From contig WHUX01000314.1 of the NCBI GenBank assembly GCA_015179025.1, positions 1-47,656 of the forward strand: DNA of 47,656 bases. Direction: 5' to 3'. Below the pieces are notes generated by a model. That model was not told where the DNA came from and searched no databases. It worked only from the letters and a program-made list of their open reading frames with translations. Position 1 is the stretch's first letter, and each line of letters begins with the position of its first letter. Below are positions 22,079 through 33,389 of this stretch, one piece after another. The position numbers and the translations under genes are program-made. Source of the stretch: Terfezia claveryi. Lineage: Eukaryota; Ascomycota; Pezizomycetes; Pezizales; Pezizaceae.

Positions 22079-22950
22079 GTCTTTATATATTTTTCCCTAT
22101 ACTTTATTCTTTGCTTATAGTGCATCTAACTCGAAAATAAGCAAAAAGAGAGTAGTATTAAAGTAATTGGCTTTGTACTTGGAATTTTGTGTAGAATAGC
22201 TACTTAAGAAAGCATAAGAATAGAAGAAGATCAAGTAGAGAAAAAGTAGAGAGAAGAAGAATCAAAAAGAGACATACTTAAGTTTAAATATATAAATATT
22301 ATATATTTTTGTTGGTTGAATTCCCACAGTTAGGACTTTTGAGACTAAGCATTTTACTCTCTATTTTATCATATGCATAGGGAGCCCTATATATATAATA
22401 CCTAATCTTTATCTACTAAATTTAAGAAAACTATAGAATCAAAGTTACTAGCTTAAAATGTTCCTTAATAATCTATATTAGCTACTACTTTTTCACTATT
22501 TCCCCTTTCATTTTAGTTAGGATCTTCATATTTTGATGGCACTAATATTACTAATTTTTTGGTATAATGGCAGGAATTAACAATAGATTAGACTGACTTA
22601 TAGTATATTAAAAAAGTTCCTCTCTATTATGAAAAGATGATTGATAAGTATATTAAGATACTAGATTCATATATGGCTAGGGAAAGTTGGAACAATTTTG
22701 TAAATACTTTCAAGGTAGAGTTTAAAGATAATAACAATGAACAAATTAGAAATATGGAAATATTTCTATAGAATCTTGCCTAGAATATGAGAACAGAAAG
22801 TGCTCTTCAATATTAACTTAAAAGACTTTTATTTTTGAGTTTACAAAAAGATTAAATCTTTTGGTGAATAAGTTAGTAATTAATACATATATATAAGTAT
22901 TTATATTTTTGAAAGCTTTTCTAACAAAATAGGAGATAAGCTTTATAAGC
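22079..22950 (+). pseudogene. Decayed gag fragment of a further Gypsy family
   Basis: From about 22510 the plus strand reads YFDGTNITNFLV, then KVPLYYEKMIDKYIK and NTFKVEFKDNNNEQIRNMEI. This is the fungal Gypsy gag pattern with a conserved FDGTN-x-x-x-FL start, followed by an acidic/helix-rich part. It differs from the gag of the inner element. TAG stops interrupt it, and it ends abruptly near 22950 where RNase H of another family begins. 22079-22500 shows no coding sequence. Confidence 0.5.
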
Positions 22951-22954
22951 ATGC

Positions 22955-25620
22955 CACTTTGAATCCAACAGTAAGTGTATTATAGAAACGGATATCTCTG
23001 ACTATGTTTCTACTAGAATCCTATCCTAACATGTCAATAGAGTCTTCTACCCAGTAGGCTATTTCTCAAAAAAACACTCTTCAGTAGAGTGTAATTACAA
23101 GATCTATAATAAGGAATTAATAGCTATTATCCAAGGTTTTGAAGAATAGAGGCCTCACTTGGAATCAGCTAAGGAGATTATTAAGGTATTATCTAATTAT
23201 AAGAACCTTAAGTATTTTATCACTACTAAGCTGCTGAACCAATACTAGGCTAAGTAGTTAGAGTTCTTATCTCAATTCAACTTCAAGATCAAGTATTAGC
23301 CTAGAAAAGCTGGAGGTAAGTTGGATATGCTGACTAGAAGATTAGGAGATCTTCTTAAAAGGGGGTATAAAAGATTTAAGTACTAGAACTAGATGGTACT
23401 GAAACCTGAAAATCTTAACCTAGCAGCCAATATCCTTGCTAATGCCAATACTAGAACTAACCTCTTTCTATAGATATAACAGACATATGTAGAGGACTCC
23501 CTAATTAAGGAAATAATCGCCTTGATAGAGGCTAGATAGCACCACTATACTAGGATTTCTCTGACTGAGTATACTATCTAGGATAGTCTTCTATACCACT
23601 TGGACCAACTTTATATACTGGAAAGGGACTTGCATTTAAACCTGATTAGGGAATACTATAACACTTTAGCTACTGGCCATTCTAGAGTAGCTAAGACCCC
23701 AGAGCTACTAGCTAGGCAATATACCTAGATCAATCAATAAAAAGATGTAGAAAGGTATATGTGGAACTGCTATACCTATAGAAGGTCGAAGCCTACTTGT
23801 CATACTCTATACAGGATCCTGAAGCTCTTAAAGATTTTAAATTGGCCCTAACAACACCTAACTATAGACTTTATAACTGAGTTACTGGAAGACTTGAGAT
23901 TCAATGCCATCTTGATAGTAGTAGATTGGCTTATAAAAATGAGATATATGATACCTTGCTAAGATATCTAGTTAACTCTAGAGCTAGCCAATCTCTACCT
24001 CACCAACATATTCTAGTATCATGGCCTCTCTAAATCTGTTAGATTTAACCAAGGGCCTTAGCTTATCTCGAAATTCTAGAAAGTATTCTGCAAGCTGTTA
24101 GAAATTAAGGTAAGCCTCCTAATAGCCTCCTACCTCTAGACTGATAGCTAGTTAGAAAGGATGAATGCTATTATAGAATAATATCTATAGGTCCATATGA
24201 ACTACTAGCAGAATAACTAGGTGTCCTTATTAGCAACCTATAAGTTTATTGCAAACAACTAGTTCTTAGAGCTTTTGAAAACCTTCCCCTTCTTGACCAA
24301 TTATAGTTAGCACCTTCAATTTGTAGATGCCCTAGTACCCTTGCAGAGAATCTACCCCCCCAGCCAAGGAGTTCATAGCTAGAATTGCAGAGCTTTACTT
24401 TATCCTAAAAGCTGAGCTAGAATATATACAAGCTAGGCAAGCTAAGTATACTAATAGATCATAGTTGCCAGCTCCTAAATATCAGTTAAAAGATAAAATA
24501 TGGCTCTCTAGCTGGCACTTTTAGACAGAACAACCTTTTTATAAGCTGGATTATAAGTTTCTGAGGCTGTATGAAGTATTAAGGAAAGTAGGCACTCATA
24601 TCTACTAGTTGAAGTTCCCTAAAGATATTAAATACCACCTAGGTATATATATCTCAGAGATTGAACCAGCTGCTAATGATTCCCTCCTGAGTTAAAAGCA
24701 TCTCCCACCTCCTCCTGTAGTAATTACCAGTAAAAAGAAGTAGGAGATTGAGGAGGTACTAGACTCTAGAAAGTACTATAGGTGAGTTTAGTATAAGGTC
24801 AAGTAGGTAGGAGAAAAAGAAACTACCTAGCAACTTGTAGAGGACTTAGAGAATATACAAGATTTAGTTATCCTAGTTTACTAGTAATACCTTAGGAAGT
24901 CTTACTCAGTTAACTGAGGTTATGACTTTGTATTTTTATTGTTGTCTTTATTATTATCTACAGTATAGATAATGGGTCTTTATTATTGTTTGGAGTTAGA
25001 GTTCTTATTTTTGTAGTTGTTATTGTTTCCTATATTGATTTTACCAGTTGTCATACCCAAAGCTTCCTTATCACTAGAGCTCTACTCTAAAGGGGGGATA
25101 GTATTACAACTGTATTCTTAGTCTTGATTTGATACTCAAATAGTCTTATTCAGGTATTGTTCTATTTTGATATTTAAATAGGCTTGTTCAGATATTGTTA
25201 ATAAGTAATTGTTATTTTAGCTTCCAAGATAGAAATCTCAGGAAGTTTATTCCTTCTATAGCCTTGACCTGGAATTATATATATATATCTTCATTTCTCT
25301 ACCCTCTCATTAAATCTCTATTCAATGTCTTATATACAAAATATAGGACCTTACTACTTCTAGTGCTTGTACACCTCCTTTATATACCTCCTTATCTTAT
25401 GAATAGCTCTGTAGTATAGCTGCCTCCTTCTAACATATATAGCAACTACCTCTATATGTCTTGTGCCTCTTGCTCTCTATCTCTTTTATCCTTAACCCTT
25501 GCTTCCTGTCTCAGCTTTCTTCTAGTCACATATATAGTATTTCTATATATATCTTACCCTAGCCCTGCCCTTACCTCAGCATGTCTCTTAGATACCTTAT
25601 CCTTTAGAGCCCTTATTACA
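22955..25620 (+). mobile_element. RIP-like decayed relative of the inner Gypsy, 3' half
   Basis: It starts inside RNase H (IIETDISDYVSTRIL, matching VVETDASDYVSAGIL of the inner copy) and continues through [17 protein letters not shown], the RNase H end (KAGGKLDMLTRR) and VLKPENLNLAANILA. The integrase follows (HLTIDFITELLEDLRFNAIL ... ERMNAIIE), with a chromodomain remnant near 24740-24880 (EIEEVLDSRKYY). The polypurine tract AAAGGGGGGATAG and one LTR (25102-25620) close it. The AE-rich linker repeat of the inner copy is nearly absent here (ANANTRTN). Dozens of TAGs and almost exclusively C-to-T/G-to-A differences indicate RIP-type decay. Its 5' half is missing. Confidence 0.85.
25102..25620 (+). 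repeat. 3' LTR of the decayed plus-strand relative
   Basis: It begins TATTACAACTG (for TGTCACAACCG) after the polypurine tract and ends CCCTTATTACA (for CCCACGTTACA). Colinear blocks with the inner LTR include ATTCCTTCTATAGCCTTGAC and CCTTGCTTCCTGTCTC-like segments. The LTR palindrome has decayed to an AT-rich remnant near 25535-25560. The short open frames in it are not genes. Confidence 0.8.
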
Positions 25621-27744
25621 GATACTCTAATATATTAAAAGCATGTTAGTATTTAGTTATTTACTCTAATACTATATTAAAAAATTACTAAATATTCTAA
25701 TTTATAAAAGATTATATAAGGTATGATTATTTAAGTTTATGTTATTTTAAAGAGAGATTTTATAAGAGTTAATTAGGTTGTATCAGTAAAGTTTCTAGAT
25801 ATTAGATAAATTAGATACTATTAAAATATCTTACTTAATCTACTCTAAACTAAGAAGCTTAGAAATTTCTCTATATTTTATACCTTATTTAAAATATATA
25901 TTTACTAAATATATAATAGCTTACTGAATATTTATAGAGTTATAGATATTTAATTAATCTAGGATTTTAAGCTTTACTTAAGTACTATTATTAAGGTTAG
26001 TTATTATATTACTAATAAATAACTCAGTATCTGACTATTGTACTAAATTATTAAAGTATTAAATTCTATTCATTATATAGCTAGAATTGTATTATTTTGT
26101 ATATAATTTAAGAACAGGTTTATATATTATATACTCCTAATACTTTTAATTTAAATATATTAGTTGTAGATATATATAAGACTTTTAATATAATTAATTA
26201 ATAGTTTTATTATATTATATAAAAAATACATAATTGAATACTTCTAATAAAGCATACAAGAAGCTAAGATAGTCTACTAAATAATATTATCTAATAATCA
26301 ACTCTCTCTATAATAAACTTTCTCCTATAATAAATCTTCTTCTATAATAAATCTTCTTTTATAACAAATTTTCTTTCATAATAAATCTTCTCCTATAATA
26401 AACCTTCTCCTATAATAAACTTCTTCCTATAATACCTCCTCCTAAATATAGAACTTAGTTGTACTTATTTAATATTAATATTTAATAATAAAATAAGATA
26501 TATAAAATAAAAAAATATCTATAGATAATATTACTTTATAAAAAACTTTTTCCTGAAAAAAATATAAACCTACTTATAGTTTAAACAAGATCAAATAATT
26601 ATTATAATAGATATAAGTCTTATTTCTAATATATATATTTTTTACTTTACTTCTATTTAGTTAGATAATATAAATAAACTCTAAGAGTTATTATAAATGA
26701 TTCTATAGTTCATATATTAGATACTTTTAATTATTATCATTATTATATATTACTATAGAACTAATAACCTAATTATTAAATATCCTTCTACTCTTATTAA
26801 TACTAATACTTAAAGGAATAAACTATCAGTTTAATATTAAAGTATCTATAGAATTCTTCATTTAGTAGAAAATAATAAACAGATCTTAACAAATATTATT
26901 GTAATCTTAAAAAATAAGTTTTTACTTGGGAAAATAAATTTTCTAATTCTAATTAAACCTTTACTATTTATTAAGTTAAATAATAAGAATATCTTAGCTA
27001 AAGTATCTATCGTCAAGATTAAAAACCCTTTATATATTATTTGGGATATAATATAATTGTATAATATTTATAGACCTTAGGTATTAAAACTTTATATTTT
27101 ACCAGCTATCTAAAATTAACTAAATATTTTAATACAATTAAATACCTAAGTAAGACTATCTATAAAATATTAATTAAAATAAGTTTAAAAAGTATAATTT
27201 CTTATTAATAATTTTACTAATCTTTTTCTTAATAAAATAAATTTACTAAAGATCTTATTTCTAAATTCTTAGCCTAAGCTTTCCAAAATAAATTAGTAAA
27301 AATAATTATTAGTACTAATTTACTATTTTAAATAGTTAAGTATATACAATTTTATAGCCTAATTAATATTTTGTATCTAAATATTATATTTTTATTACCA
27401 ACTATAATCTAATATATGATTTATATTTATACTTAAAATATTATCTTAAAGCTAAAAGAAATAATTTCTTAGAATATTTAAGTCTACATAGTAATAGATA
27501 CTTAGACTTTATTTAATAGGTTATTATTTATAGAAATGATAGTATATTTTCTTGATTCTTATTAGAATTTCTATTAAGAGGTAATAGGGTTTTAAGTATT
27601 AAAGGGTATATCTTATACTAAAAAATTTTTAGTAGTAAAATTAGCTAAGATACTAGGCTAATTTAACTTAGGTTAGTAAGTACTTTATCTAGTTATTGAT
27701 AATACATAGTCTAACTCTATTATAACTAGAAAACTTTAAGATAT
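25621..27744. other. AT-rich gap with no recognisable gene
   Basis: Very AT-rich sequence with no frame that can be followed for more than a few dozen codons and no family I recognise on either strand. It is probably a fully decayed transposon. It contains a 17-bp tandem repeat (listed separately). Confidence 0.5.
26298..26445 (+). repeat. 17-bp tandem repeat
   Basis: About eight units of TTCTCCTATAATAAACT with single-base variants (for example CTTCTATAATAAATCTT). Confidence 0.85.
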
Positions 27745-28728
27745 TGTAATGACAGCTCTAGGAACAAGACAACTAAAGGGTATACTAGAGTTAGGATAGA
27801 GCTAGGTAAGATATATATAGAAGCACTACATATGTAACTAGAGAAAGGCTGAGACAAAGTAAGGGTAGAAGATAAGAAGCAAGAACAAAAGACATATGGA
27901 AGTAGTTACTGTATATATCAGAAGAAGGCAACTATACTACAGAGCTATTTATAAGATAAGGAGGTACATAAGGGAAATGTACAAGTATTAGAAGAAATAA
28001 GGTACTATATTAGATATATAAGATATTAGATAGGAATCTCATAATAGTATAAGAGACAGGAGCTATATATACATAAACTTATTAAGGCAATGGAAAGAAT
28101 AAGCTTCCTAAGATCCCTATCTTAGAAACCAAATAAGATAACAATAACCTATTACTTGTGATCACAGGTAATGATAAAGACAATAATAGGAATAATCTAT
28201 CATTTATATCACAGGTAATACTAAGAGCAATAATAATAATAATCTATTACTTACAATTACAAGTAATAACAAAGACAATAATAATAATAACCTCTTATTA
28301 TCTACAATTATAGGTAATAATAAAGACAATAGTATCTATAATAAAAGTTAGATAGAATTCTATTTAACTCTCAAAATAGGACTAAATATATAGTTGTAAT
28401 ACTATTTCCCCTTTAAGCTGAAGCTCCAGTAATAAGGAGGCCTAAATATAATAACTAGTAAAATTAATATAGAAATAATAATAAAAAGCAAGAACTAGAA
28501 CTTCAACTCCAAATAATAAGAATAAGAATTAAATAAGTCCTACTATATGACTCTCAAAAGGAGTAATATCATTCTACTGAGCAAGGCTTTAACTAGGTAA
28601 GGCTTTCTTGAGTATTGCTAGTAGAATATTATAACTAAATCTTATACATTTTCTAAGTCTTTTATGGGTTACTAAGTAGCCTCCTTGTCCCTTAACTACT
28701 TAACCTTATACTGAACTTGCCTACAGTC
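27745..28728 (-). mobile_element. RIP-like decayed relative of the inner Gypsy, 3' end fragment
   Basis: Colinear with 13505-14290 of the inner element. An LTR at 27745-28401 begins TGTAATGACAGCTCTAGG. The mutated polypurine tract follows (CTATTTCCCCTTTAAGC for CTATCCCCCCTTTAGGC). The reverse complement of the chromodomain end of integrase runs to about 28725. The LTR is about 200 bp longer than the inner LTR because of a tandem expansion. The element stops where GC-richer sequence begins. Confidence 0.8.
28141..28340 (+). repeat. ~48-bp tandem expansion within a decayed LTR
   Basis: About four degenerate units, each with AATCTATTACTT-like and ACAGGTAATA(A/C)-like halves followed by an AAAGACAATAATA spacer. 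They sit where the inner LTR has AACAACAACGAGGTCAG. Confidence 0.7.
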
Positions 28729-29185
28729 ATCAGGAGAGAAACTTTGGTATCTGGACGCCCTGTAGAGGTGTCTGGACACCACCGTTTTTTACTCTGCCCC
28801 ATGTGGTGTCCCGAGCACTCCAAACATGCCCTTCCACCCAGTTACCTCCTAGGGCAACCTGTATATGAGCAAGAAATACATGGTATCCTGATGCCAACCT
28901 TCTCCATCTCGCTGTCTCCTGACACCAGATATTCAGCTCCTTTGTGTCAGGATGCTCAGCACTTGCTACCCTGCCTCTGGAGGCCAGCTGCCCACCTTTT
29001 CTGCCTTGGGGTACCAGGTGTCTAACTTCTTTGCCTCCGGGCACCAGGCGTCCACCTTCCCTGCCTCTATTGGCCAGGCCAAATATGCCCCACGGGCCGA
29101 ACCCGGCTCGGGAATACCCGCTGTAGTGGGCAGGTTCAACCCCACCCATTGCGAGTTCCCTGAATCCCCAACCATGCCTTAGTTA
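28729..29185. other. GC-richer island of unknown origin
   Basis: An abrupt change from AT-rich decayed sequence to balanced composition at about 28725. Both strands have open frames (102 codons plus at 28717-29025, 139 codons minus at 28730-29149). Neither has a recognised domain, and neither shows introns or a promoter. The sequence contains loosely repeated phrases such as CACCAGGCGTCCACC and TACCAGGTGTCTAAC. It may be part of a younger transposon or a processed insertion not hit by mutation. Confidence 0.35.
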
Positions 29186-29505
29186 TTGTGTCTAGAACAG
29201 GTTGGCCTTTAGCTTCCCTAAAATATAGGCTAGCCTTGTGCTATCATGTATATACATAACTAAGGGCGTACCTGCAAACAAGGATAATAAATGTCAATTG
29301 TATTTGGAAATCTTTATATATATAAACACGCATCCTATCCACTACCCTATGTAACTCGTCAACCCCAGCCTATACTACCTGCCCACAATGTAGACCCTCG
29401 GAGATAATTCAACGATGCTCTAGACTTACTTCGCTCCTAGCAAATACGACTAATACTGCGCATGACGGTATATCGAAGCGAAGAGATAGTAGAGTTGATA
29501 TTGTA
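29186..29505. other. Intergenic stretch without recognised feature
   Basis: Moderate AT content, no frame longer than about 60 codons with protein-like composition, and no clear repeat. It leads into the 23-bp minisatellite. Confidence 0.4.
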
Positions 29506-29912
29506 GGCAAGGCATTGGCGAGTTCATTGGCAACTTTGGAGGTAAGGTATTGGCGAGTGCGCAAGCAAGGCATTGGTGAGTTCGGAGGCAAGGCATTAGC
29601 GAGTTCAGAGGCAAAGCATTAGCGAGTGCGCAAGTAAGGCATTGGCGAGTACGGAGGCAAGGCATTGGTGAGTTTGGAGGCAAGGCATTAGCAAGTTCAG
29701 AGGTAAGGCATTAGCGACTGCAGAGGCAAGACATTGGCGACTTCGGAGACAAGACATTGGTGACTTCGCAAGCAAGGCATTGGGGACTGCGCAGGCAAGG
29801 TATTAGCGACTTCGAAGGTAAGGCATTGGCGATTTCGGAGGCAAGGCATTAGCAAGTTCGCAGGCAAGGCATTGGCGAGTTTGGAGGTAAGGCATTGGTG
29901 ACTTCGAAGGCA
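29506..29912 (+). repeat. 23-bp minisatellite
   Basis: About 17-18 copies of AAGGCATTGGCGAGTTCGGAGGC with frequent one-base changes (TTAGCG, GACTTC, GTGCGCAAGC variants). The open frames on the minus strand come from the repeat. Confidence 0.9.
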
Positions 29913-29965
29913 AGGCTGTCCTCATATTTACTACATAGCCTAGATAATCCTGTTAAACTTGTCAG

Positions 29966-30190
29966 TTATGCTCGCACATCTCAGAGGCCTGCCAATGCTC
30001 TCACCTATATCAGCTGAACTTATGTGCTCATTAGAAGAACCCTATGAGCTCGGTTTGCTGTGTGTACATATATCAGAGGCCTGGCAATGCTCTCACTTTT
30101 AACAATTGAACTTGCTTGCTAGTAGAAGAACCATATTAGCTAGGTCAGCTATGCATATATATATTGAAGGCCTGGCAGAGTGCTCTCATC
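29966..30190 (+). repeat. ~95-bp degenerate tandem repeat
   Basis: Three partial copies share TCAGAGGCCTGGCAATGCTC, TTGAACTTGC-like and AGAAGAACC segments, starting near 29975, 30070 and 30160. Confidence 0.7.
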
Positions 30191-30470
30191 TTGCTCATAG
30201 TTCTAGAGGTTTGTGGACTTGTATTGGGGATAAAATCTGAATGCCCTTGGGAATATTGAGAAGTGTACCTATGCCAGCCACCATATTACACCTCTAGCAT
30301 GCAGCTCGAACATTACTTAAGAATGGGGCAATTCTAAAATGCCCCCATTGTTAAGTAATGTACACGGCAGAGCAATCCCACCCACGCTAAAATAACTTCT
30401 TGGCACACATTATGTCTTCAGGCTAGGTGGCGAAGACTGTTCATGCACGCAAACTTTAGTCTTCCGTGCT
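30191..30470. other. Intergenic stretch without recognised gene
   Basis: No protein-like frame is seen. The word GTCTTC and CGAAGACT/TAGTCTTCC variants lead into the 46-bp repeat. Confidence 0.4.
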
Positions 30471-30540
30471 GATAATAAAGACTACTACGTGCCGTGCAAT
30501 ATTTGTCTTCCGTGTTGATAATGAAGACTGCTACGTGCCG
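30471..30540 (+). repeat. 46-bp repeat, first block
   Basis: About 1.5 copies of a unit starting GATAATAAAGACTACTACGT and ending TTTGTCTTCCGTGTT. Confidence 0.85.
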
Positions 30541-30820
30541 TCTTCAGATTAGTCCACCCCTTATGAAATGCACACACTAGCAAAAGAATCTAATTAAGTT
30601 GAGCTTATCCTCACCACGTGAGATGTGCGTGCTATTTACTTCCCATGATCCAAACCTAATATATTATCTGATTCTCTTCATAGTTTTTGAGATTTTCATC
30701 GGCCACGGCAATATTCTCTTCCACATGATACTATTATATATACGCTTGTACCAGACTATACGGCTTCATATGGTGGCTTATTCGGTGTTGCTGGGCCAAT
30801 GCAAGTACAGGTCTTATATG

Positions 30821-30951
30821 TATAATAAAGACTACTACGTGCCATGCAATATTTGTCTTCCGTGTTGATAATGAAGACTGCTACGTGCCGTGCAATATTT
30901 GTCTTCCGTCTTGATAATGAAGACTACTACGTGCCGTGCAATATTTGTCTT
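30821..30951 (+). repeat. 46-bp repeat, second block
   Basis: Nearly three more copies start at 30821, 30867 and 30913. They are separated from the first block by about 280 bp of unrelated sequence, which suggests an insertion into, or deletion from, one array. Confidence 0.85.
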
Positions 30952-31660
30952 CAAGCTGGAAATGTAGACTACCTCGCTCATTTAATAACATCATGATTAT
31001 TTCACCTTCCACTCCGTGCTTGAAGATTTCTCGTCACGTGCTCGATTTGAGCACTGCTGTCGCCATGACATGATGGCTTCAACTCTACAATTGCGATTGA
31101 AGATGCTGACCGCCGTCTTCTTCTCTATGGTCAATACTGCCTCCATTGCGTTTTCTACTCCAATTGCGAAATTAAGACCAGGTAATTAAGACAATCTGTA
31201 TTGTTCTCCCACCGCCCTGGGCTAGGTGCCCTTGACAAGTCAAGTAACTACCGTATACATCTCGGCCTGTTGACTCCATATGAATTGATATGACTGTCAA
31301 TGAATGTGTAATGTAATGTAATTTCAAGGGGCAGAACAAATCCACTCGAAAGATATCGAGTGATGTTATATGCACTGATATGTATGACCTGAATTATTGG
31401 TAGGGTATGATATGATGCTATATGTGTTCATATGACGGCATATTCCTACCTGGTTTTTTAGCTAACTACACATGGCATGGTTGCATATGTGTGCGAATTA
31501 TTTTGCTTAGGTGGGTTGCTGACTGTTTATTTCTTTCTTCTCCTTCACCCAAACTTGGTATCCATATAGTATACACACATCCCTACACCACCCTGCCCTA
31601 TATATCTCTATCACCGTGATCTCTTTATATAACGCAACAATCGAATACCAATCACTAAAT
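30952..31660. other. Upstream region of the C2H2-finger gene
   Basis: No gene is recognised. Possible core-promoter features for the gene at 31661 are the AT-rich TATATATCTC near 31599 and TTTATATAACGC near 31624. Neither can be confirmed. Confidence 0.35.
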
Positions 31661-32890
31661 ATGGAATGCCCAGTGCCTGGCTGTACCAAATCCTATAAAG
31701 GGAAGTCGGCAAATAGCAGCTTACAGCGACACCTGAAGGCATCACACAAAGACTATGTACTTCAGAGTAATGAACAACAGCCTGTACGAGACCCCAGGAC
31801 CGTACGTAAAGAAATCAATGCTCGGTATAAAGCCAAATACCCTCGCCGTGGACTCGCCTTGACCAGGATGAAGCAAATCAAAGGTTTGGCTGAGGAGCTT
31901 TTAGAGAAGGAAAACCTAGCTCGGAAGCCTCAAAGATTGCTTCCACCAGTACTGAACGCAATGGTTGATGAAAGAAATGTATATTGGATCTTAGAGGAGA
32001 GATATGGTCTGTTTGTGGGCAGGTTAAAAAGGATATATGATTGGAACCGGGCAGCGAAAGTATGTATAGAGCGCAATTGGCATATATCATTCTGGATTGT
32101 TAACAGAAGCTGTGTAGAAAGTCGCCCGATTCTCAAAGTAACCCATATTCGATGAGGAGGTTGGAGATGAATGGGAAGCATATTTGAGCTACAGCCTGCA
32201 GATCCTTGAATACCGAAGTCAAATAAAGGACTACCAGGCTTCAGAGGAAGCATTTGATTATAGACTTCGACTTTGGAAAGAAGACTACACGGCCACCAGG
32301 ACAACGCGAATTCAGGAGGAAGCCGAGATACTGTATAGACAGAAGTATGAGTCACAATACCAGGATGATTATGACTATGAAGCTGGGGATAATAGTACTA
32401 CCGGTCCTAAGCATAGACCAAGCCTAGGCAAGAGCAACTATCCAGAACCTGACATTCTCCCAGAGGTTTTAGCTTGGCGGGTACAAGGTATTTTGCCAGA
32501 GTTGGGCCGGTTGATAGTGTCTGATGAATCTACACTTCTGCGTGCCGCAACTAGACTTGGGATTCTCAGAGCGAATGGGGGGGCAGAAGCTGCTTTTACG
32601 AGTGAATGGTTAGGCCCAGGGTATTATGGTCATGAAGGTTTGTCTTACCTGATGTTAACACAGGTATATTAACTATTGCTAACAGTTTAAAAGCCGAGGA
32701 TACACTTCTAGAACTAGCCTTCCAGGTCCAGGAAAAGATCCCGAAGGCTCCAATAGAAACTACACCAGTAAGGTGGTTCCAATTTGTTGTAGTTCCGGAG
32801 TTACTGAATTTGTTGATTATGGAAGATCTCGAGATTGCATATGAGGAGGCAAATGAAGTGAGATTACAAAGTACAGTCGAAGAGTTGTGA
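31661..32890 (+). CDS. C2H2 zinc-finger protein of unknown function, multi-exon
   Basis: ATG at 31661 is chosen because a finger starts at once: C3, C8, H24, H29 (MECPVPGC ... LQRHLKASH), a CX4CX15HX4H finger suited to DNA binding. The earlier in-frame ATG at 31616 would add only an unremarkable leader. Exon 1 ends at a GTATGT donor at 32060. Exon 2 is 32157-32620, with the acceptor uncertain (32156 or 32159). A 65-nt intron at 32621-32685 (GTATTA ... GCTAACAG) restores the frame to TGA 32888-32890, giving about 355 residues. The middle is rich in charged residues and Tyr (YESQYQDDYDYEAGD). The first intron has a poor acceptor, so a damaged gene is possible. The family is not recognised; a nuclear regulator or an element-borne factor is an inference. 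Confidence 0.6.
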
Positions 32891-33389
32891 GGAACCTGAG
32901 CAGGAGAGCGATTGTAGTTAGTATGCACTGGTGATGGTTGCATATGGGTGGGAAGTTCTTGTAGTGGTAGCTCTCCTCCTACCTTAGTTAATAGTTATGT
33001 ATACCTAGTTGCGTACGGGTTTGGCAGATTAAGTTGCCTCGCCATTGAATCCACCCGGGTTTCCGGGTGGCTCCTCATGGCCCCCCTGATAGGGCCGCAT
33101 TGGAGTAACAAGTATATAAAAAAAAAAAAGATTGCAGTGGTACCTAGCTCGAGAAATGTAAATCGCTTATCGTGTTGCTACTATAAGGTTGTTTGTTAAT
33201 GATAGGGAGCCAAGCATTCATTAAATCTTGATTGTGCACTTATGTTTGTGTATGTCCTCCTATGTAGTTTGGTTATGTTTAATAATCACCGCTGCCTTTT
33301 CAACATTCTATAACAACCATATATTCCATCAGGCGAGGCCCTCGATAACTCACCTATACCCACAGACACCCGTCAGTAAATCAATTAGA
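32891..33389. other. Intergenic region with small hairpin and A-run
   Basis: An 8-bp-arm hairpin CCACCCGG-GTTT-CCGGGTGG lies at 33051-33070, and a run of twelve A at 33118-33129. These could be a 3'-end signal or the tail of a small retro-inserted sequence. No coding frame is supported. Confidence 0.4.

Noticed and set aside
25195..25638. Two short plus-strand frames with hydrophobic sequence
   Set aside because: They lie in the decayed 3' LTR of a Gypsy relative.
32638..32663. A 26-nt mini-intron in the C2H2 gene (and similar 25-26-nt options at 44400-44425 and 44785-44809)
   Set aside because: Each can be replaced by a normal 64-71-nt intron with better signals that keeps the same downstream frame.
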